Below are positions 13,424-28,368 of a DNA stretch of 64,000 nucleotides, in pieces. The notes beneath the pieces were generated by a model, which did no database searches, was not told the DNA's origin, and saw only the letters and a program-made list of their open reading frames with translations. Source of the DNA: Phellopilus nigrolimitatus (lineage: Eukaryota; Basidiomycota; Agaricomycetes; Hymenochaetales; Hymenochaetaceae); contig JAJOHG010000003.1 in the NCBI GenBank assembly GCA_021029095.1, positions 1,364,001 through 1,428,000 on the forward strand, written 5' to 3'. Position numbers and translations under genes: made by a program. Position 1 is the first letter of the stretch. Each line of letters opens with the position of its first letter.

Positions 13424-14010
13424 ATGTCCCTCTCTCATATCTTAGAAAGTCTCAACTCCGGCTCATCCAGGCCCGCAAGCCATGCGTCTAGTTCAGACAA
13501 CAGTACGTTCAATGAATATGAAGCAGTTCCGGAAGAGTTTAGACTCGTGCTGGACCCGCTGTTCGAGAAGGGGTTGGAGTACTTGAAGTCGGCGACAAAG
13601 GTGAACACGAAAGCCGTAGGTGGCACGCAAATCAAGACGATACTCGCTCCTCGGATCAACTCGCTCGCCGACCAGGGAATCAGCGAAGAATTCGAACTGA
13701 ACAGCAAAGACGCATGGGTAGCACTCGTGAACTCCGCAAGGTGTACGTCGTGTTTTTGGCCAGTTTTCATGTGGTATTGAAATTATACATTGCTGCTGCA
13801 GGCGCTCATGCGCTGTTTACTATGTGTCATATGCTCCATGGCGACATATCACCATCCTCCGTCTGTTACTACTTTAAGGAGAATGGCACCATTACGGGTG
13901 TGCTCAGCGACCACGACGACCATGATCCTGAAGAAGTCCGTCGAAACGAGAAAGCGAGCAAAGTACGCGCTTTCTGGGTATTGTCTTTGACAACCGGTTG
14001 TGCTTAGAGT
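13424..14010 (+). pseudogene. FunK1-like protein kinase fragment 1
   Basis: A frame from ATG 13424 encodes about 105 Ser-rich then helical residues (ending ALVNSAR). After an intron-like gap it is followed by a short kinase-like piece around 13830-13960. That piece contains HGDISPSSVCYYF, the catalytic-loop signature of fungal FunK1 kinases, where the HRD motif is replaced by HGD. The usual Asn after SPS is Ser here. The metal-binding DFD is replaced by DHDDHD. The rest of the kinase lobe is absent before the next repeat. I read this as a decayed or chimeric remnant rather than an active kinase. The origin of the N-terminal exon is uncertain and it could belong to another protein family. Confidence 0.5.
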
Positions 14011-14174
14011 CTTTGTTTGCAGGAACGTTCACTGAATAAGTAGGAGCGCGTCTTATTCTTCTTTGTATATTTGTATCTTGCTTGAATGTATGGGCCTCAA
14101 TGTTATGCTTGTGAATGAGAATCTGCCATGGTGATCAGAGGCATGAGCGGGGATTAAACGCAACTCGATTTTGT

Positions 14175-14402
14175 CTGTAAGTGTACTCAGCAGTGTCGGT
14201 CACGCGCTTGACATCGTACCACCGCCTTCGTCAGTAGTCTCGCGCTCCCTGTTGCCTTCCAAAATGCAAATGACCCATTTCGCTTACGACGACCTTGCCT
14301 GTAAGTATACGCAGTAGTGTCGGTCACGCGCTTGACATCGTACCACCGGCTTTGCCACCAGTCTCGCGCTCCCTGTTGCTTCTCAATAGGCAAATAGCCC
14401 AG
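14175..14402 (+). repeat. Tandem direct duplication, 124-bp period
   Basis: Two copies of about 104 bp (14175-14278 and 14299-14402) repeat with a 124-bp period. Each begins with a splice-donor-like CTGTAAGT and shares a long block running from GTCGGTCACGCGCTTGACAT through the CTCGCGCTCCCTGTTGC block. The copies differ by scattered substitutions, so the duplication is recent but not fresh. It sits between the two kinase fragments and may derive from an exon plus adjacent intron of a kinase gene. Confidence 0.85.
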
Positions 14403-14589
14403 ACATCCTGCGCTTCTAACGGTTCAGATGATGGAGGCAGAACGATAAAGACGCAACTAGTCCATGGAATGCAAACGATAACCGATCTTGACAGCACGGA
14501 GGGCATCATGATGATTACGGTTGTTGTGGATGCGATGAAAGGTACGCGCCAATCTTTCCAATATCAATGGTTCTCGGCCTGGTAGGCCA

Positions 14590-14823
14590 TTGTTTACAAC
14601 AAATGACGATAAAACAGGCCACAGTGAAATGCACAATCAGACTACGCTCGTGCACGGCGACATCTCCCCTGCAAACTTGCTCTGGTATCGCGGAAAAGGC
14701 CACGAGGTCGTCGGTGTACTCAACGACTTCGATACCTTCACGCATGCGGATGTCCATGATAAAAAACGTCGAGTTCAGAGCTTGATGAAGGCCATTCGAG
14801 GGCTCAGCCTTGTGCATAATTGA
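14590..14823 (+). pseudogene. FunK1-like protein kinase fragment 2
   Basis: A short open frame holds a second, better preserved FunK1 catalytic segment: LVHGDISPANLLWY followed by VVGVLNDFDTF, so both the catalytic Asp and the DFD metal site are present. The frame ends soon after (LSLVHN) with no kinase C-lobe identified downstream. No N-lobe with a glycine loop or VAIK-type lysine was found upstream. It differs clearly from fragment 1, so the locus seems to contain pieces of two kinase genes. Fungal FunK1 kinases are abundant in mushrooms and their roles are mostly unknown. Confidence 0.55.
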
Positions 14824-16867
14824 CGGTGAGCGCTATGTTCGATTCTCCTTCAACTGGCAATTCTCATCCAGTGCGTACGCCACGATCGAGTATGACTACT
14901 AGGTTATGAAATTCGGTCTGCGGGTGCCTTTCGCATTGTATTCTTTATCGTGCCTTACTGTATTGACTCTAACCTAGAAAGCACTTTCATTGATTGGGCG
15001 AGAACGTGACGTGCCGATTCGATCACAGCAAACGGAGTCTGCCGTGCCGTCTCGATGTGGATTGCTCATGAGTCACACGTTCTGCCGAAACTTCTCTGCA
15101 CCCCTTTATGCGAGGCTGGAATTCATCGAATTTATTTTAGCTAGAACATCAAGGAGGAAACTGGATGCGGCACGATTGAAGGTTTGAGGGACTTGCTTCA
15201 AGGTACCGATAGGACAAGTCGGGCATTCATAAAAAGGAACGGGTACGAGCTGGAGAATTTCCCGTTCGAAAGAACAGAGAACACTTCGGTGTGGAGCACG
15301 ATGGCTCCCTCGATCGCCGCCTCGTATTTGAGTACTCGTTCGGGGGAGCCTGCATTCCAAGTTTCCAGACTTCTTTATATAAATAGCCCAAGTTCTTCAA
15401 GCCTTAGAATTCCACGTCTCATCATTTGAAGATTCGGGATCCGGGAGCAAGTGATGCGGTATCCACTCCATGTTCTAAATTGCAATGATGCTGTTGTACA
15501 ATAATGTTGTCGCGAGAAGCGGATACAGATGTAAATGCTATTTCAGAAATCACACGATCTGAGAGTCCATCGTTGTAAGCCTTGCAGAGCCCATCAAAGC
15601 ATTCCGCGTTAAATCAGCCTCCGCCGGCGTTTCTTCCGAAGACACATAACATTCCGTCCTGAGATTAATGAGAAGTCTCGGTGCCAGCAGCGCCATAACT
15701 GCCAATGTCTGGTACGCGTTGAGCTGCGACTCGACGAAATCTGCGATGGACCTTCAGCCTGTTTTGTCGTAGTACATTCAAAAAAAAAAAAAAAAAAGAC
15801 GAGCGCCATCCAGGGTAAGTAAAACTCGCTCGCTCGCACAAGGCTTTCGGAAAGTGAAGTTAGTAGAAAGTCCTAGAAAACCCTTGTGACATACAGTAAA
15901 TATGCGGCTCCGAGATAATGTGTCTGTTTAGGACTGGCTGAGCCCGACAGACTCAATGCATCAACGTCCACTATAAGCCAAGGGCTTCCCTCGTATTATT
16001 ACTGGTCGATCATGAGGGAACGATCACGATTGTGCGAGCGCTGTCATGTATACTGACGGGTTGCACTTGTACAGGTAGCTTAGTAACCGGATGCTAAACG
16101 ATCTGGATTAATCACTTTTGATTTCAAAAACGTGTCGGCTAGTTTGGGCTAGTGCGGAATTTAGATCATTCCACCAGATCATTGCTGTAATGAATCTGGA
16201 TTCGCATTCATAATTCGACGAGACAAAACGGCTAATCTACCTATATCGCTAATTCGTTTCGTGTATACTCGAAAGTGACAAGAAGAAAAAACGACGGCCC
16301 AGAGTAGAAGGGGGGGAGTCGGAGACCAAGAATTCGAGCAAAGGCGAAGCGAAAAAAGAGATGCGGGGGGTTATGTTTTATCTATTTACCTTGCGTACGA
16401 AGGTTCGTGTATGAGTCGGGACTAGTACTACAAGGCGTGGATGGCGGAGTGGGAACAAGAACAGATACAGTGAATTAATTATATTGACGGGAACGCGGAG
16501 TGTTATCAAAGGGAAAAGGGAGCTTGTGACGATTGAGGCGAGGAGAGGCAATGCGAATGGGAGCGTGGACAGGGCAGAGGGCGTGGATGCTGGAAACGAG
16601 AAAAAGGACATACGGTACCATTACAGATAGTATACAACAAAATGCGCCTGGCTGCGGTGCGTGTATTGCTGATGGGCAGCGCGGCGGGGGAACTAAAGAA
16701 TGAATATAAAGAAATAGACATCGGGGTGTCTTTCGTGTTTGAGTGATGATAGAAGTACATTACTTTGGTTGACGTTGGTTGACCGGTGATGATAAGGTTT
16801 GACTGGAGTCCGAAAGCGGAAGGGCGGAAGACGAAAAATCAAGTACCACGATATCGAACTTCGCGTG
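14824..16867. other. Intergenic with low-complexity tracts
   Basis: No supported gene. A plus-strand frame at 15184-15429 has no recognisable family and may be more kinase debris. A 17-nt poly(A) tract lies near 15781. Confidence 0.45.
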
Positions 16868-18242
16868 CTATATGGTCCTCTGCGAAGCAAGAATGACAAT
16901 CAGATACAGATCGAGCAAGAGAATTGCTCTGGTACCCACCTTAACAACGGACCATTGAACGACAAGATCGCGAATGCGTTCCCTGAGAACTGTACGGCAC
17001 AAGTCGCATGACAAATGGTCGGCAAGTGGGCAGAGCGCGGATTCGATCGTGCCCGCGCTCATATCTGGACGCGCATCCCACGTCAGGTACGCAGTTGCGA
17101 GCGCCCACGCACGCGTCAGCTTCTTCTGCTCCACAAAATCGCACGTTGGTGTTGGCGCATGCGGGTGTGGCGGCGATAGGATAAGACGCTTCAGTGCTAA
17201 AATAGTATTTCGTTATTTTTTTGGTGGGGAAGCATGAGCGGAAGAATTCTCACCGTCTGTCCGACCGAGATGCAAGAAAAACAGCTTCTTCAGGTAGATA
17301 GCGCCGATTTTCACCGCCATGTCATCGGTAAGGGTCGGAAGAGCGAACGAAAGAAGATGCGGAGAAGTCGAAACGGCGATATCGTGTAAACCGTACGTAG
17401 AAGCAAGGGCATAAAGCTCAATCGGTTGTGTCGGAGCGTATGAAAGGAGTGTCGATGATAAAGGAGAGCCGGGGGCGAGAATAGAGTTTATGGATAGCCC
17501 ATATACTCGCAATGCGGCGATCGCGGCAGAAAGATCTGCTAGCGAAGGCGAATAGTGCGAGCAGGACATGCCATAAATCGAATGCAGCACAATGTTGATT
17601 ACTGTAGACGTCTCGGCAAGGTTAAGGATAGGATCAGAGTCGTCTTCCCGCTTTACGGGAAGGTGACTATTGAATCCATTTTCCGAAGCAGAAAGGAGAC
17701 GTTGGGAGTGAACGTAAAAGAAGACGGAATCGGAAGAGAGGACGATGAGATCGGTCGGGAGCGAGTCGTTATTGGCACCGGGGAAAAACGTGGTTGAAAC
17801 GGAGATTAACGTGTTTCCTTCTGATTTCTGGTCATCAACGGGAGAACCAGCATGGGAGTCCTATTAGAGACGAAACCGAGAACCATCAGCAAGTGCGCTC
17901 GAAACGAAGTAATCAAAAAGAAGTCAAAGAAATAAAAGGTATTCATAGATGTCGGACTACGAATATGCGGAACTGCGCTAGATATTGCAGCTCCACTCCG
18001 TTATCACCCACGAGCAAGACACGGGAAAAACGCGACAAGAAAACGTCCAGCCAAACGCGCATGCAACCCGACAAAGTAAATGAAACAGAGTCTGAAACAA
18101 AGGACGTGTAGCTCACCGGTGGCGTCAGGACAGCACTCGGCGAGAAACTGCGATCCGACTTGCTCGACGTGCCCGACATAGCGTCGAAGTCGATGAGCGT
18201 GTCCATGTTCATGGAGCTGTCCCAGCATTCGCTCATATCCAT
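16868..18242 (-). CDS. BTB/POZ-like domain protein
   Basis: Four exons (18117-18242, 17254-17860, 16940-17196, 16868-16879) give 333 residues; the last exon encodes only Arg-Thr-Ile-stop. Residues 1-60 are acidic and Ser/Pro-rich (FSPSAVLTPP). A BTB-like core follows: DLIVLSSDSVFFYVHSQRLL near residue 80, then helices including VINIVLHSIYGMSC and IELYALASTYGLHD. A helical C-terminal region contains YLTWDARPDMS. BTB folds mediate dimerisation and often adapt substrates to cullin-3 ubiquitin ligases, but no BACK or MATH partner domain is evident. I chose the ATG at 18242 because it keeps the Ser/Pro-rich leader in phase with the BTB exon. A second ATG six nt downstream is possible. Another frame stays open through exon 1 and upstream and is treated as non-coding. 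Confidence 0.82.
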
Positions 18243-19187
18243 GAGAGACGTCGTTTGAGATGATATACAGGTGCGGAAAGCGCGTCCAGAGAACCGTGGA
18301 TGACCAGCTCCGCAGTGTAAGATATAGAAACGGGATGAACTCGGAAGTCGTTTGTTGCGAAAACTGCAGAAACGCGTCAGCAGCTGCGAAAAAAAGAGAC
18401 AAGGACAGGAGACGGACCTTCGTGGTGGATTTGCGGGAAAGGAGAAAAGTAGCCACCGCTGCACGCAGCGCGTGCTGTATTTTATAGACGTCCGAATCGG
18501 TATGGAAACCCAAACGCAGACCTCTGATACCTCCTTATTCCCTTGCAGATTGCATACCCTGATCTCCGTGCTTCGTTGCTCCACTGTCCACCGGCCTAGA
18601 CCGACACTGGAAGCTACGCCGAATCGGAGGTAGCTCAGGTTACGTGTACTTCGTACTTCAAAAAATCCCTTTTATTTTTTTCCCCATTTCCTTTTGCCCG
18701 TTTCCCCCTCTCGTTCAGTATGCAAAAACACGGACGGGAAATTGAATAAATAAAAATCAAGGAAAGAGATAGAATATTCGGTCAACAAGTTTCCATCGCA
18801 GCAATCCTTCGATCATTGCTCCAACGAGGTTGGAGACATCCCTACATTCACTCCACAGAGAACCGTTTATTTATGTCTTGTTCAACTGTTCAGCAGAAGG
18901 TAGTCCCGCATACGGCCGTACTAATTGACTAAACGCCGAGACACGTGTCCAGGTACTGTATTCTAGTATACTACTCTTCGTCTCCGACGCTGAGCACCGG
19001 AACCTCAACTCTAATCCCAGCCAGATAACCACCTATGTAAATCGTGCGCCGTATTACGAGTCGCCACTTTCCCGTTTCAGATCAGTATTAGGTACAAGTC
19101 ACGAAATACTTTTCGGAGATTTCCATCTGAGACAAATTGCGGGGTGTACTGTACATGTGCACCAAACCTCCCCTGTCGTCGAATGCC

Positions 19188-22100
19188 TCACAGTCCTGCC
19201 GCAGCTCTCCTAAGCTGGTCAACTTGCTCAGCAGCTTCCCGAGCCATGACTCGCACTACATCATCCTCGTCCGTCACCGAGATATAGCCGAGCACCGTCG
19301 TCCCCCGTTTCATCGAAGAGACAGATACATCGCTCCCGAACGCAAAGCCCTCTCCCCCGTCCTCGTACACACGTGCGGTCAGGGACCGGAGAAGGAGAGA
19401 CAGGAAGTGCAACGCCGCGCGCCGCAGCGGCGGGAATTTCGGGTCCGCCGCGGTCGGCGCCGCGTCCATGGTGATACTCTCAATGACGTTGCTCCCGTCG
19501 TCCCCATGCTGATCGGCCCATTGTCCAGTTGGAGTCTTGGTCTGTAGATCAGATGTTTCCTCGCGTGCTGGCGTTGTTGATCCCTCCTTTTTTCCCTTGA
19601 CGTCACCGGCGGCATTTTGCGCGCCCGGAGGTGTGCTTTTTGGCGAATTGAGTCCGGGTCTTGTCTTCGCGCTTGATTTCGCAGCAGACACTGACTCGAC
19701 TTGCACGAGGTCGATCATGGCAGAAACCAGGTCGCTAGTGTATGTGTGGAGCGCCAGCGAGTTCGTGTCCGCTGCCGTGGCGAGCAGCGACACGGCCGAA
19801 GTGCGAAGTGTCGTTGGCAGATGGGATGCGCGGACGACAGCAAAGATAGGGGGTATAACGATGTCAACTGAAACGAAAGATAGTTAACACACTGTCATTT
19901 AGACACCTCTTCAAAGAATTATAAGTGTTTTCGTTTAAGTGTAACAGAATGAACCGGTGATTAACCACGTTCGGAAGGGAAAGAAAAGAACACGAAGAAT
20001 GAATTACCGTAGCTTCCCAGTGCTTTTCCACAGCGTCTTATGACCTGCCCGAGCGCCTCGCCGATGCGCACACGCATGTCCACCTCACGGCTCGACATCG
20101 TCATCGCCGACCCGCCCACGCCGCCCACGCCCCTCGCATACTCGTCCACGAGCGCCCTCAAGACCTCCTTCCCGAACCCATCCACCATCGCCGCCAGGCC
20201 CTGCACGGCGTTCAGGAAGATGTACGAGTCCTCATCCTGGATGGACTGCATGAAGATCGACAGGATCGCCGGCACCAGAGCAGACGCGACGGCGGGCGCG
20301 GCGACCTGCGCGCCCTGGACGATGCTAACCGCCGCGGCCCGCGTCGTTCTTAGATTTCTTCTTCTTCTTCTTGCTCTGCCGGGCGGGCGCCTTCTGCGGC
20401 GCGACGAGCTCGCGAAGGAGGAGCAGCCCGTGCCCGCGCACGGGCAGGAGTGGATCCTGCAGCAGCTTGAGCGCGCGCTGGTACTTCTCCTGCGGGCTTT
20501 CTTCGCCCCCTTCTGCCCCCTTTCCGTCCCGTGCGCTCTTGGAGGGAGGGAAGACGATGCGAGCCGCTGCAGGTGAGAGTGAGCCGAGCTTCGCGAGCGC
20601 GTGGGCGGAGTGCGTCCGACGCAGAGTTGGCGAGAGGCTCAAGTTGCAAGTAGATATCGTTGAGGAGTGGTATGGTTTTTGGTGAGAGATCAGGGTGGTC
20701 TATAATTACAATACGTCAGCATTTGATCATATCTCTGCGACGAGAAAAGGACAAGCGACCCACCTTCCAAGAGTGTCAGCAGCAAATTAACTGCAGTGAC
20801 GCTCAAGTGTTCACTTTTGTTTACTCCCTCGAGACCCGGTGCTAAGTCTTCATCATCGCTGTCACCACCATCGTCGTCTTCCTTGTCATCCTCAGGAACG
20901 AGTCGCAAGCTGTCTAGCGTAAGCTTCCCAGACGATCCGGCGTCCACCAGAGAGCTGTCTTGTTCCAAAGACAGTTTGATAAACATCAGCATGTGCGAGA
21001 CATCTGGTCGCTTCAGCGGACTTTCCGCCGACGCAGATCCGCCAGCCTGTGCTGAGATCTGCATGATAAGTTGAAAGAGGAGTAGTTTCCTACGAAGAAA
21101 TGTCACTTCAAAAATCATTTCTAAAAACCGAAAGAAATCTTTTACCGCATGGGATCATCCTCGTTATCGAATTTGACGTGGGCATCAAGGACCCGCAAAT
21201 AGAGTGCGGAGGATATGTCCTCCCTGTTGATTGATTTAAGGAATTTGGCAAAGTGCAGAGGGTGCGGACGAAGGTTAAGCGGGTTGGATTCTTCGTCTCC
21301 ATCATTGTCAAGTTTTCCTTCCTGGAGGTCGGCGAGTTGTGCCAGAGTAAGGGAGGGCAGCGATGATGTTCTATTTCAACGAAGTCAAGAGAGCATAAGA
21401 TGGGAAGAATGTCATCCAGAAAAACTTGGTTTTTACCTTTCAGTCACGAAAAGCTCGCCTGCAGCATCGACACGCCAATCGTATCCCTCTCCTTCGACCA
21501 CTTTCCACAGTGCAGCAACAACCTCCTCCTTGCTCGCTGCTCTCGCCCACGTACTCAGCAGCCCCTCAACAGTTTCCCTCATGGTCGGGTCAGCCGTCTT
21601 GCTAACCCGTAGATGTTCCAGAAGACTAAAGAGCTGTGGGATTATTGGTTGGAGTAGGGCAGTGATCAGATCGGGCGACGGGTCCGTGTTCGTCAGGATC
21701 GTCGACAACGTCGGCACGGCATCTGACGGCGAGACGACTAGCCCTTCCTTCGCGAGGACACGCGCTTTCGCCTCCTCTTCTGTCAGACCCAGATCCCCGG
21801 CCTCTTGATCTGGATCGCTGGACGTTGAGGAAGGGTGAAAAGAGTCGAGGAGACACCAAGCGACGATGCGACGCCTGATATCACGATCTGCGGTCCCATC
21901 TTTGGGCGCCGTGGTCAGCATGCGCGAGAGCGCGAAAGCCGCCGCGCGTTTGTGGGCTGGCGGCGTCTTCTGTTCCATGGCCGGGGTGAGCAGGTGTAAA
22001 AGGCGTGTTATGACTCTCGGATAGTACACCTGTAAATAACGCATTTCATCAGAGACCTGATAATACTGCTTCGTCTCAGGAGAGTTTAAGGCATTGTACG

Positions 22101-23131
22101 TACCTCGCGAGTTTGTTTACTCGGGACGAGATTCAGCACCCTTGACACAGTTTCTAGTTTGACCAGAGGTGCGTCCGTCGACGCGGTGTCTTCGCCGAAC
22201 GTGGCCGAGAAAAGGCCAGCTACGCCAGCCGGACGCAGCAGCTGGCCACTCAGCAGCTGCGAGCATATCTTCCCGACGTACGTAGGCACTTGAGCTGGTT
22301 TCGATAGAATTTGACCCAACGACGCTATCGTCTGGGACGGCGGTACACTGATAAGTCATATGTTAGAAAATTTTCACTACACTTCTATGAGAGCCCTTAT
22401 CGAGCTCACCAGCTGAGAAGCCGCATAGTATACGATATGAGATCGGGAGTGGGCGGGAGATCGCCGCGGAGGTCGCTGGGCAGCCATCCAAGGCATATAC
22501 ATGGTCGCAAGAGGTCCGAGAAGCCGCGGTTGAGAATTGTTGCCGCAACGAAAGTCTGCGACGTGCGGCCTTGCGCCCCGTCAGGAAATAAAATAGCCAG
22601 AAGCCGGTTTAGCATGCCAAAAAGCAGAGTGTAGTCTTCGAACGCTGCGGTGAGATCGATGATTTGTGCACCGGGAGGCAGTTTTGACGAGCGCTTGTTT
22701 GGCAGCGTCGGCAGGATGCGCGAGAGCAGGAGCTCTGTGCCCCAATTATACACCAGGGAGAGATGTGTTCGCAGCTGCGCCATGTCTCTTGAGCCTATAA
22801 GCGGAGCAGTGTCTTTTTGCGCTGGAGAGACAGAACCACCGCTTCTTTCATTTTCGCCGATTATAGCCTGGACGCGTTCGAGCACGTAGAGCGATGCAAA
22901 CGCGGTATCTAGTTTGAGAGAGGGAAGGTCAAGAGGGCGGTGTCGCGAAACACCGTCAATTATTTCGTCAAACAGCGCAAGGCGAGCATGCAGAACATCC
23001 GAGAGACCGTTAGGATTCGCAATTTTGCTGTCAGTCGCGTCCGCCCCGGAGATGATGGCACCCGCTTTCAGCACGGAAGTTATGATTTCAAGACTTGACC
23101 AGGATCGGGAAAGATGCGACAAGGAAGACAT
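19188..23131 (-). CDS. RTP1: RTP1/TANGO6-type RNA polymerase II nuclear import factor
   Basis: Eight exons (22410-23131, 22104-22347, 21437-22029, 21146-21370, 20764-21089, 20008-20699, 19188-19867; the penultimate may be split) give about 1,160 residues of HEAT-type alpha-helical repeats. In yeast, Rtp1 helps import assembled RNA polymerase II; the animal homologue is TANGO6. The RTP1_C1 region is clear: MQSIQDEDSYIFLNAVQGLA, then EALGQVIRRCGKALGSY. The RTP1_C2 region is PLRRAALHFLSLLLRSL near the end. An acidic stretch (DDKEDDDGGDSDDED) lies mid-protein. Within exon 20008-20699 the family-like reading moves through three frames: one before about 20590, a second about 20380-20545, a third before about 20320. 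No usable introns separate them. This implies two indels, either sequence errors or damage. Confidence 0.85.
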
Positions 23132-24085
23132 GGTAGTTTAACTTCAAGTTGCATTGCAAACGGCATATGCATCTGGCGACAGTCATTGGAGACCGATTTG
23201 AGATTGTTCAGCAGCACTGCATTTTGAGTGAAAACAATTAAAATTCACGTACATGTGGTTTCTACGCCATAGCTTAATGAGTCTACACTCCCCGCGAGGA
23301 AGGAAACTGGTTTTTAAATAGCTGCGGCCAGTGAATTACAAGAGAAGGGCAGCAATATGGGAAATCAAAGTTATCAAACGATATCCAGTTACGTAACTAT
23401 ATTGCATAAGCACATTGTAAGAAGATCCAGAAAACAGTGATATATAGCCGGCATAAAATTCTGAGAATGCCCTTGACTCCACGAATCTCCGTCTCGTCAA
23501 CGGTATTAATGACTGTAAGCAATACCGCAATTATTATTTAGAGGTCAATAAGACCTGTGCTTTGTTGGAATAACCCTTTCTCTTGCTACAATGATGATTT
23601 CGGTGAGCGGGTTTCAATTATTTCTGTGAAATTCTGAAATCCCGAAGTCTGTATTTTTTTTTTAACCCCTCGTCACAGAATTTATTTTCTCGCATCTCAA
23701 CTCGTATCAGACATTCGCCCTAACGATCATGGCACTGCTGGCACCGAGGCTTCTCATCAATCTCAGCGCGGAACATTATGGGCCGCCCAATGAAACATTA
23801 ACGGCGACGTAGTTAACATTGGGTTTGTTGTTTTCTATGGCGAAAGCTCACAAAACCGTTCATTTTCATGTTTCCATAATCGCTGTGGCTTTCGTAAGTA
23901 ATGGCAGCAGAAAAAAGCGGGCGAGTCTGGGCCGGTTCGAAATTCATGTCGTCCAGGCCAGCCACAGCGGCGAGAACCTTATAGGAGATCCCCTTCCTCC
24001 TCCTCACTACATTGACTTGGCTCCGATAGTCATTCTTTGCAGAAAAAAAAAAAGGAAAGAACAAAACAAGCAGGCTAGAAACCAA
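23132..24085. other. Intergenic
   Basis: AT-richer spacer between RTP1 and the tRNA. No supported gene. Confidence 0.5.
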
Positions 24086-24179
24086 TGATCACCGCAGGTC
24101 TCGAACCTGCAATCTCCTGATTATAACAGTCCATGACAGAGGATCGTAGTCAGACGCGATACCATTTCGCCAGGCAACC
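24086..24179 (-). tRNA. tRNA-Arg(ACG) with intron
   Basis: The minus strand folds into a full cloverleaf. The acceptor stem is GGTTGCC/GGTGATC (with G-U pairs) and the discriminator is A. The D arm is GCG-loop-CGC with the conserved GG. The anticodon stem TCTGA/TCAGG frames the loop CTACGA(A), giving anticodon ACG (24145-24147). The T arm is GCAGG-TTCGAGA-CCTGC. A 22-nt intron (24122-24143) sits at the canonical site one base 3' of the anticodon. The mature length is 72 nt before CCA addition. The T arm doubles as an internal B box (GGTTCGAGACC), and the D arm as a plausible A box for RNA polymerase III. The wobble A is normally deaminated to inosine to read CGU/CGC/CGA. Confidence 0.93.
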
Positions 24180-25695
24180 ATATTTTTTAAAATAATAAAT
24201 ACTGTCACAAAAGCGGCAACGACCCACGTACAGCAACGACTCACCTTGTGCACAGACCAATCAAAACAGCACCGTTTCTCAAATAAATTTGCACATACTC
24301 TGATATACCTAATGGCATGCCGCACGTAAAATTTTAAGCTGATTGGTCTGGTGTATGCTCTACAAATGCTAAAATATATTCGAATTTTGGTACTTCTTCT
24401 CAAATTGGAAACTGCATCTGAGGATAGGCCAGAAGGACTTGTCTCGGACTCAGCAAAGAGTTCATATTTCTCTCTGAAAATTTGCATGGGATATTTAAGC
24501 ATGCTATTCTTCTCTAGGGTAAAACTTGGTAGCCTGTAGGTATCTCTGGAGCTCCTGGTTGTGCTATCATTGAAGCTCAATTGCGGATTTCTTCTAATTT
24601 CACAGAGCATTGAGTTGCAAGCACCGAGCATGATCAAGTACGAAGTACATCTTTAAACTTCACATACTAACTAATTATATACTACATATCCTCTGTGAAT
24701 TTTCTTGTATTTTAAATCGACATCAACAGCTCAACAACCTGCATATATGCAACTAATGATGGCTGTTTCAACCTTTCTAAACCAGTTTTATTAGGAGGCA
24801 TTGGCAAATCATATTTCAATAAAAAATCAAATTCTCATTTCAAAACAATTCAATATTTGCTATGCAAATTTATAAAGCTGTAGAGATACGCGTTGCTGAG
24901 ATATGATACCAACTCTCTTTGATACCCTCGTGAGCAAGGTAAAAAGACAGCTCTGACAAATAAGGACAAGCAGAGCTGTCTAAGTCTCGATAAATATTGT
25001 TTGTTTTATCACTTTCGGTCTCAATTTTCAAAAAAAAATTGTGGATATAAAATGCCTGTATGTTAGACCTAATATCTGTCTAATAAAAAATCTGAGGGCT
25101 GTAGTAGTTTTGTGTCAAAAACCTTCAACGAGGCCGGGGCAATGTGGGTCGTTGCCGGTTATTTATCGGTTTCTGACTCGTCACAGAACTATATTTCTCT
25201 CGCACGAAATGTATTCCGTAAAATCATAAAAACCATATATTCAGAGAGCCAAGACAATTCTCTTTGCAATGGTACAACAATGAAGAATTTCTGTCAAATA
25301 TCCGTTGAGATACGAAGCTGGAAACACAGGATGAGTCGTTGCCGCATTTTTGACAGTATACATAGGTTAAAATGAATGCATGTAATTGAATCCCTCCTCC
25401 CCTCTTTCTTCCTTGACGTTCTTTCCTCTTTTTCGTTCTATAATCTCCCTCAACCTACCAAGTACGAATTGCTGGCAAACATATCATGAGCACGCAGAAG
25501 GCACACTGGAGCCTCAACGTGAGGCCGCCTCTAGTCTCCTCAGGATCCCTGTAGCTGCTGGTAATTCAACTAAGTAAAAAGCCCGACATCCAATCGAATT
25601 CCAGTAATGACTTAACATAGACGACAATCATGATTCTACGTGTCTTACACCCTCTTACATTGTTACTTCTATAGTATTCACACCCACCTCCCAAG
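24180..25695. other. AT-rich intergenic region
   Basis: No supported gene. It contains a perfect 11-bp inverted repeat (24945-24955 with 24971-24981) around a 15-nt loop. Confidence 0.5.
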
Positions 25696-28039
<2,344 letters not shown>

Positions 28040-28368
28040 TGTTCACTGATGTTCTCGATGTTAGGAAAGATGAAGGTGGTGGTGAGTGTCGAAGATACCA
28101 AAATGCGTCTTCATTCGCTGAGCATGTGCAAACCCGGTCGGAGCCACATTAAAGAGCGGGTAAACTGGCGAAGTTTATACAGTAACTTTCTAAGACATGG
28201 ATAAACTCAATGTGGGACAAAGTAATGTATAGCGTATAATCGGCCGAAAGAAAAATGAACTGTGCTATGAGATGTTGATAGAAGCGTGTATCGTAAGTCA
28301 TCAAGACGTGAACAAAGTTTGGTCATAGACATGGCCGAGTATCCCAAATAAGAAAAACAAAAATGTGG

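Noticed and set aside
15780..15797. Poly(A) tract as a possible retroposon tail
   Set aside because: No target duplications and no retroposed sequence next to it.
24089..24637. Minus-strand frame of 182 codons overlapping the tRNA
   Set aside because: It runs through the tRNA gene, which has clear structure; the frame itself has no protein features.
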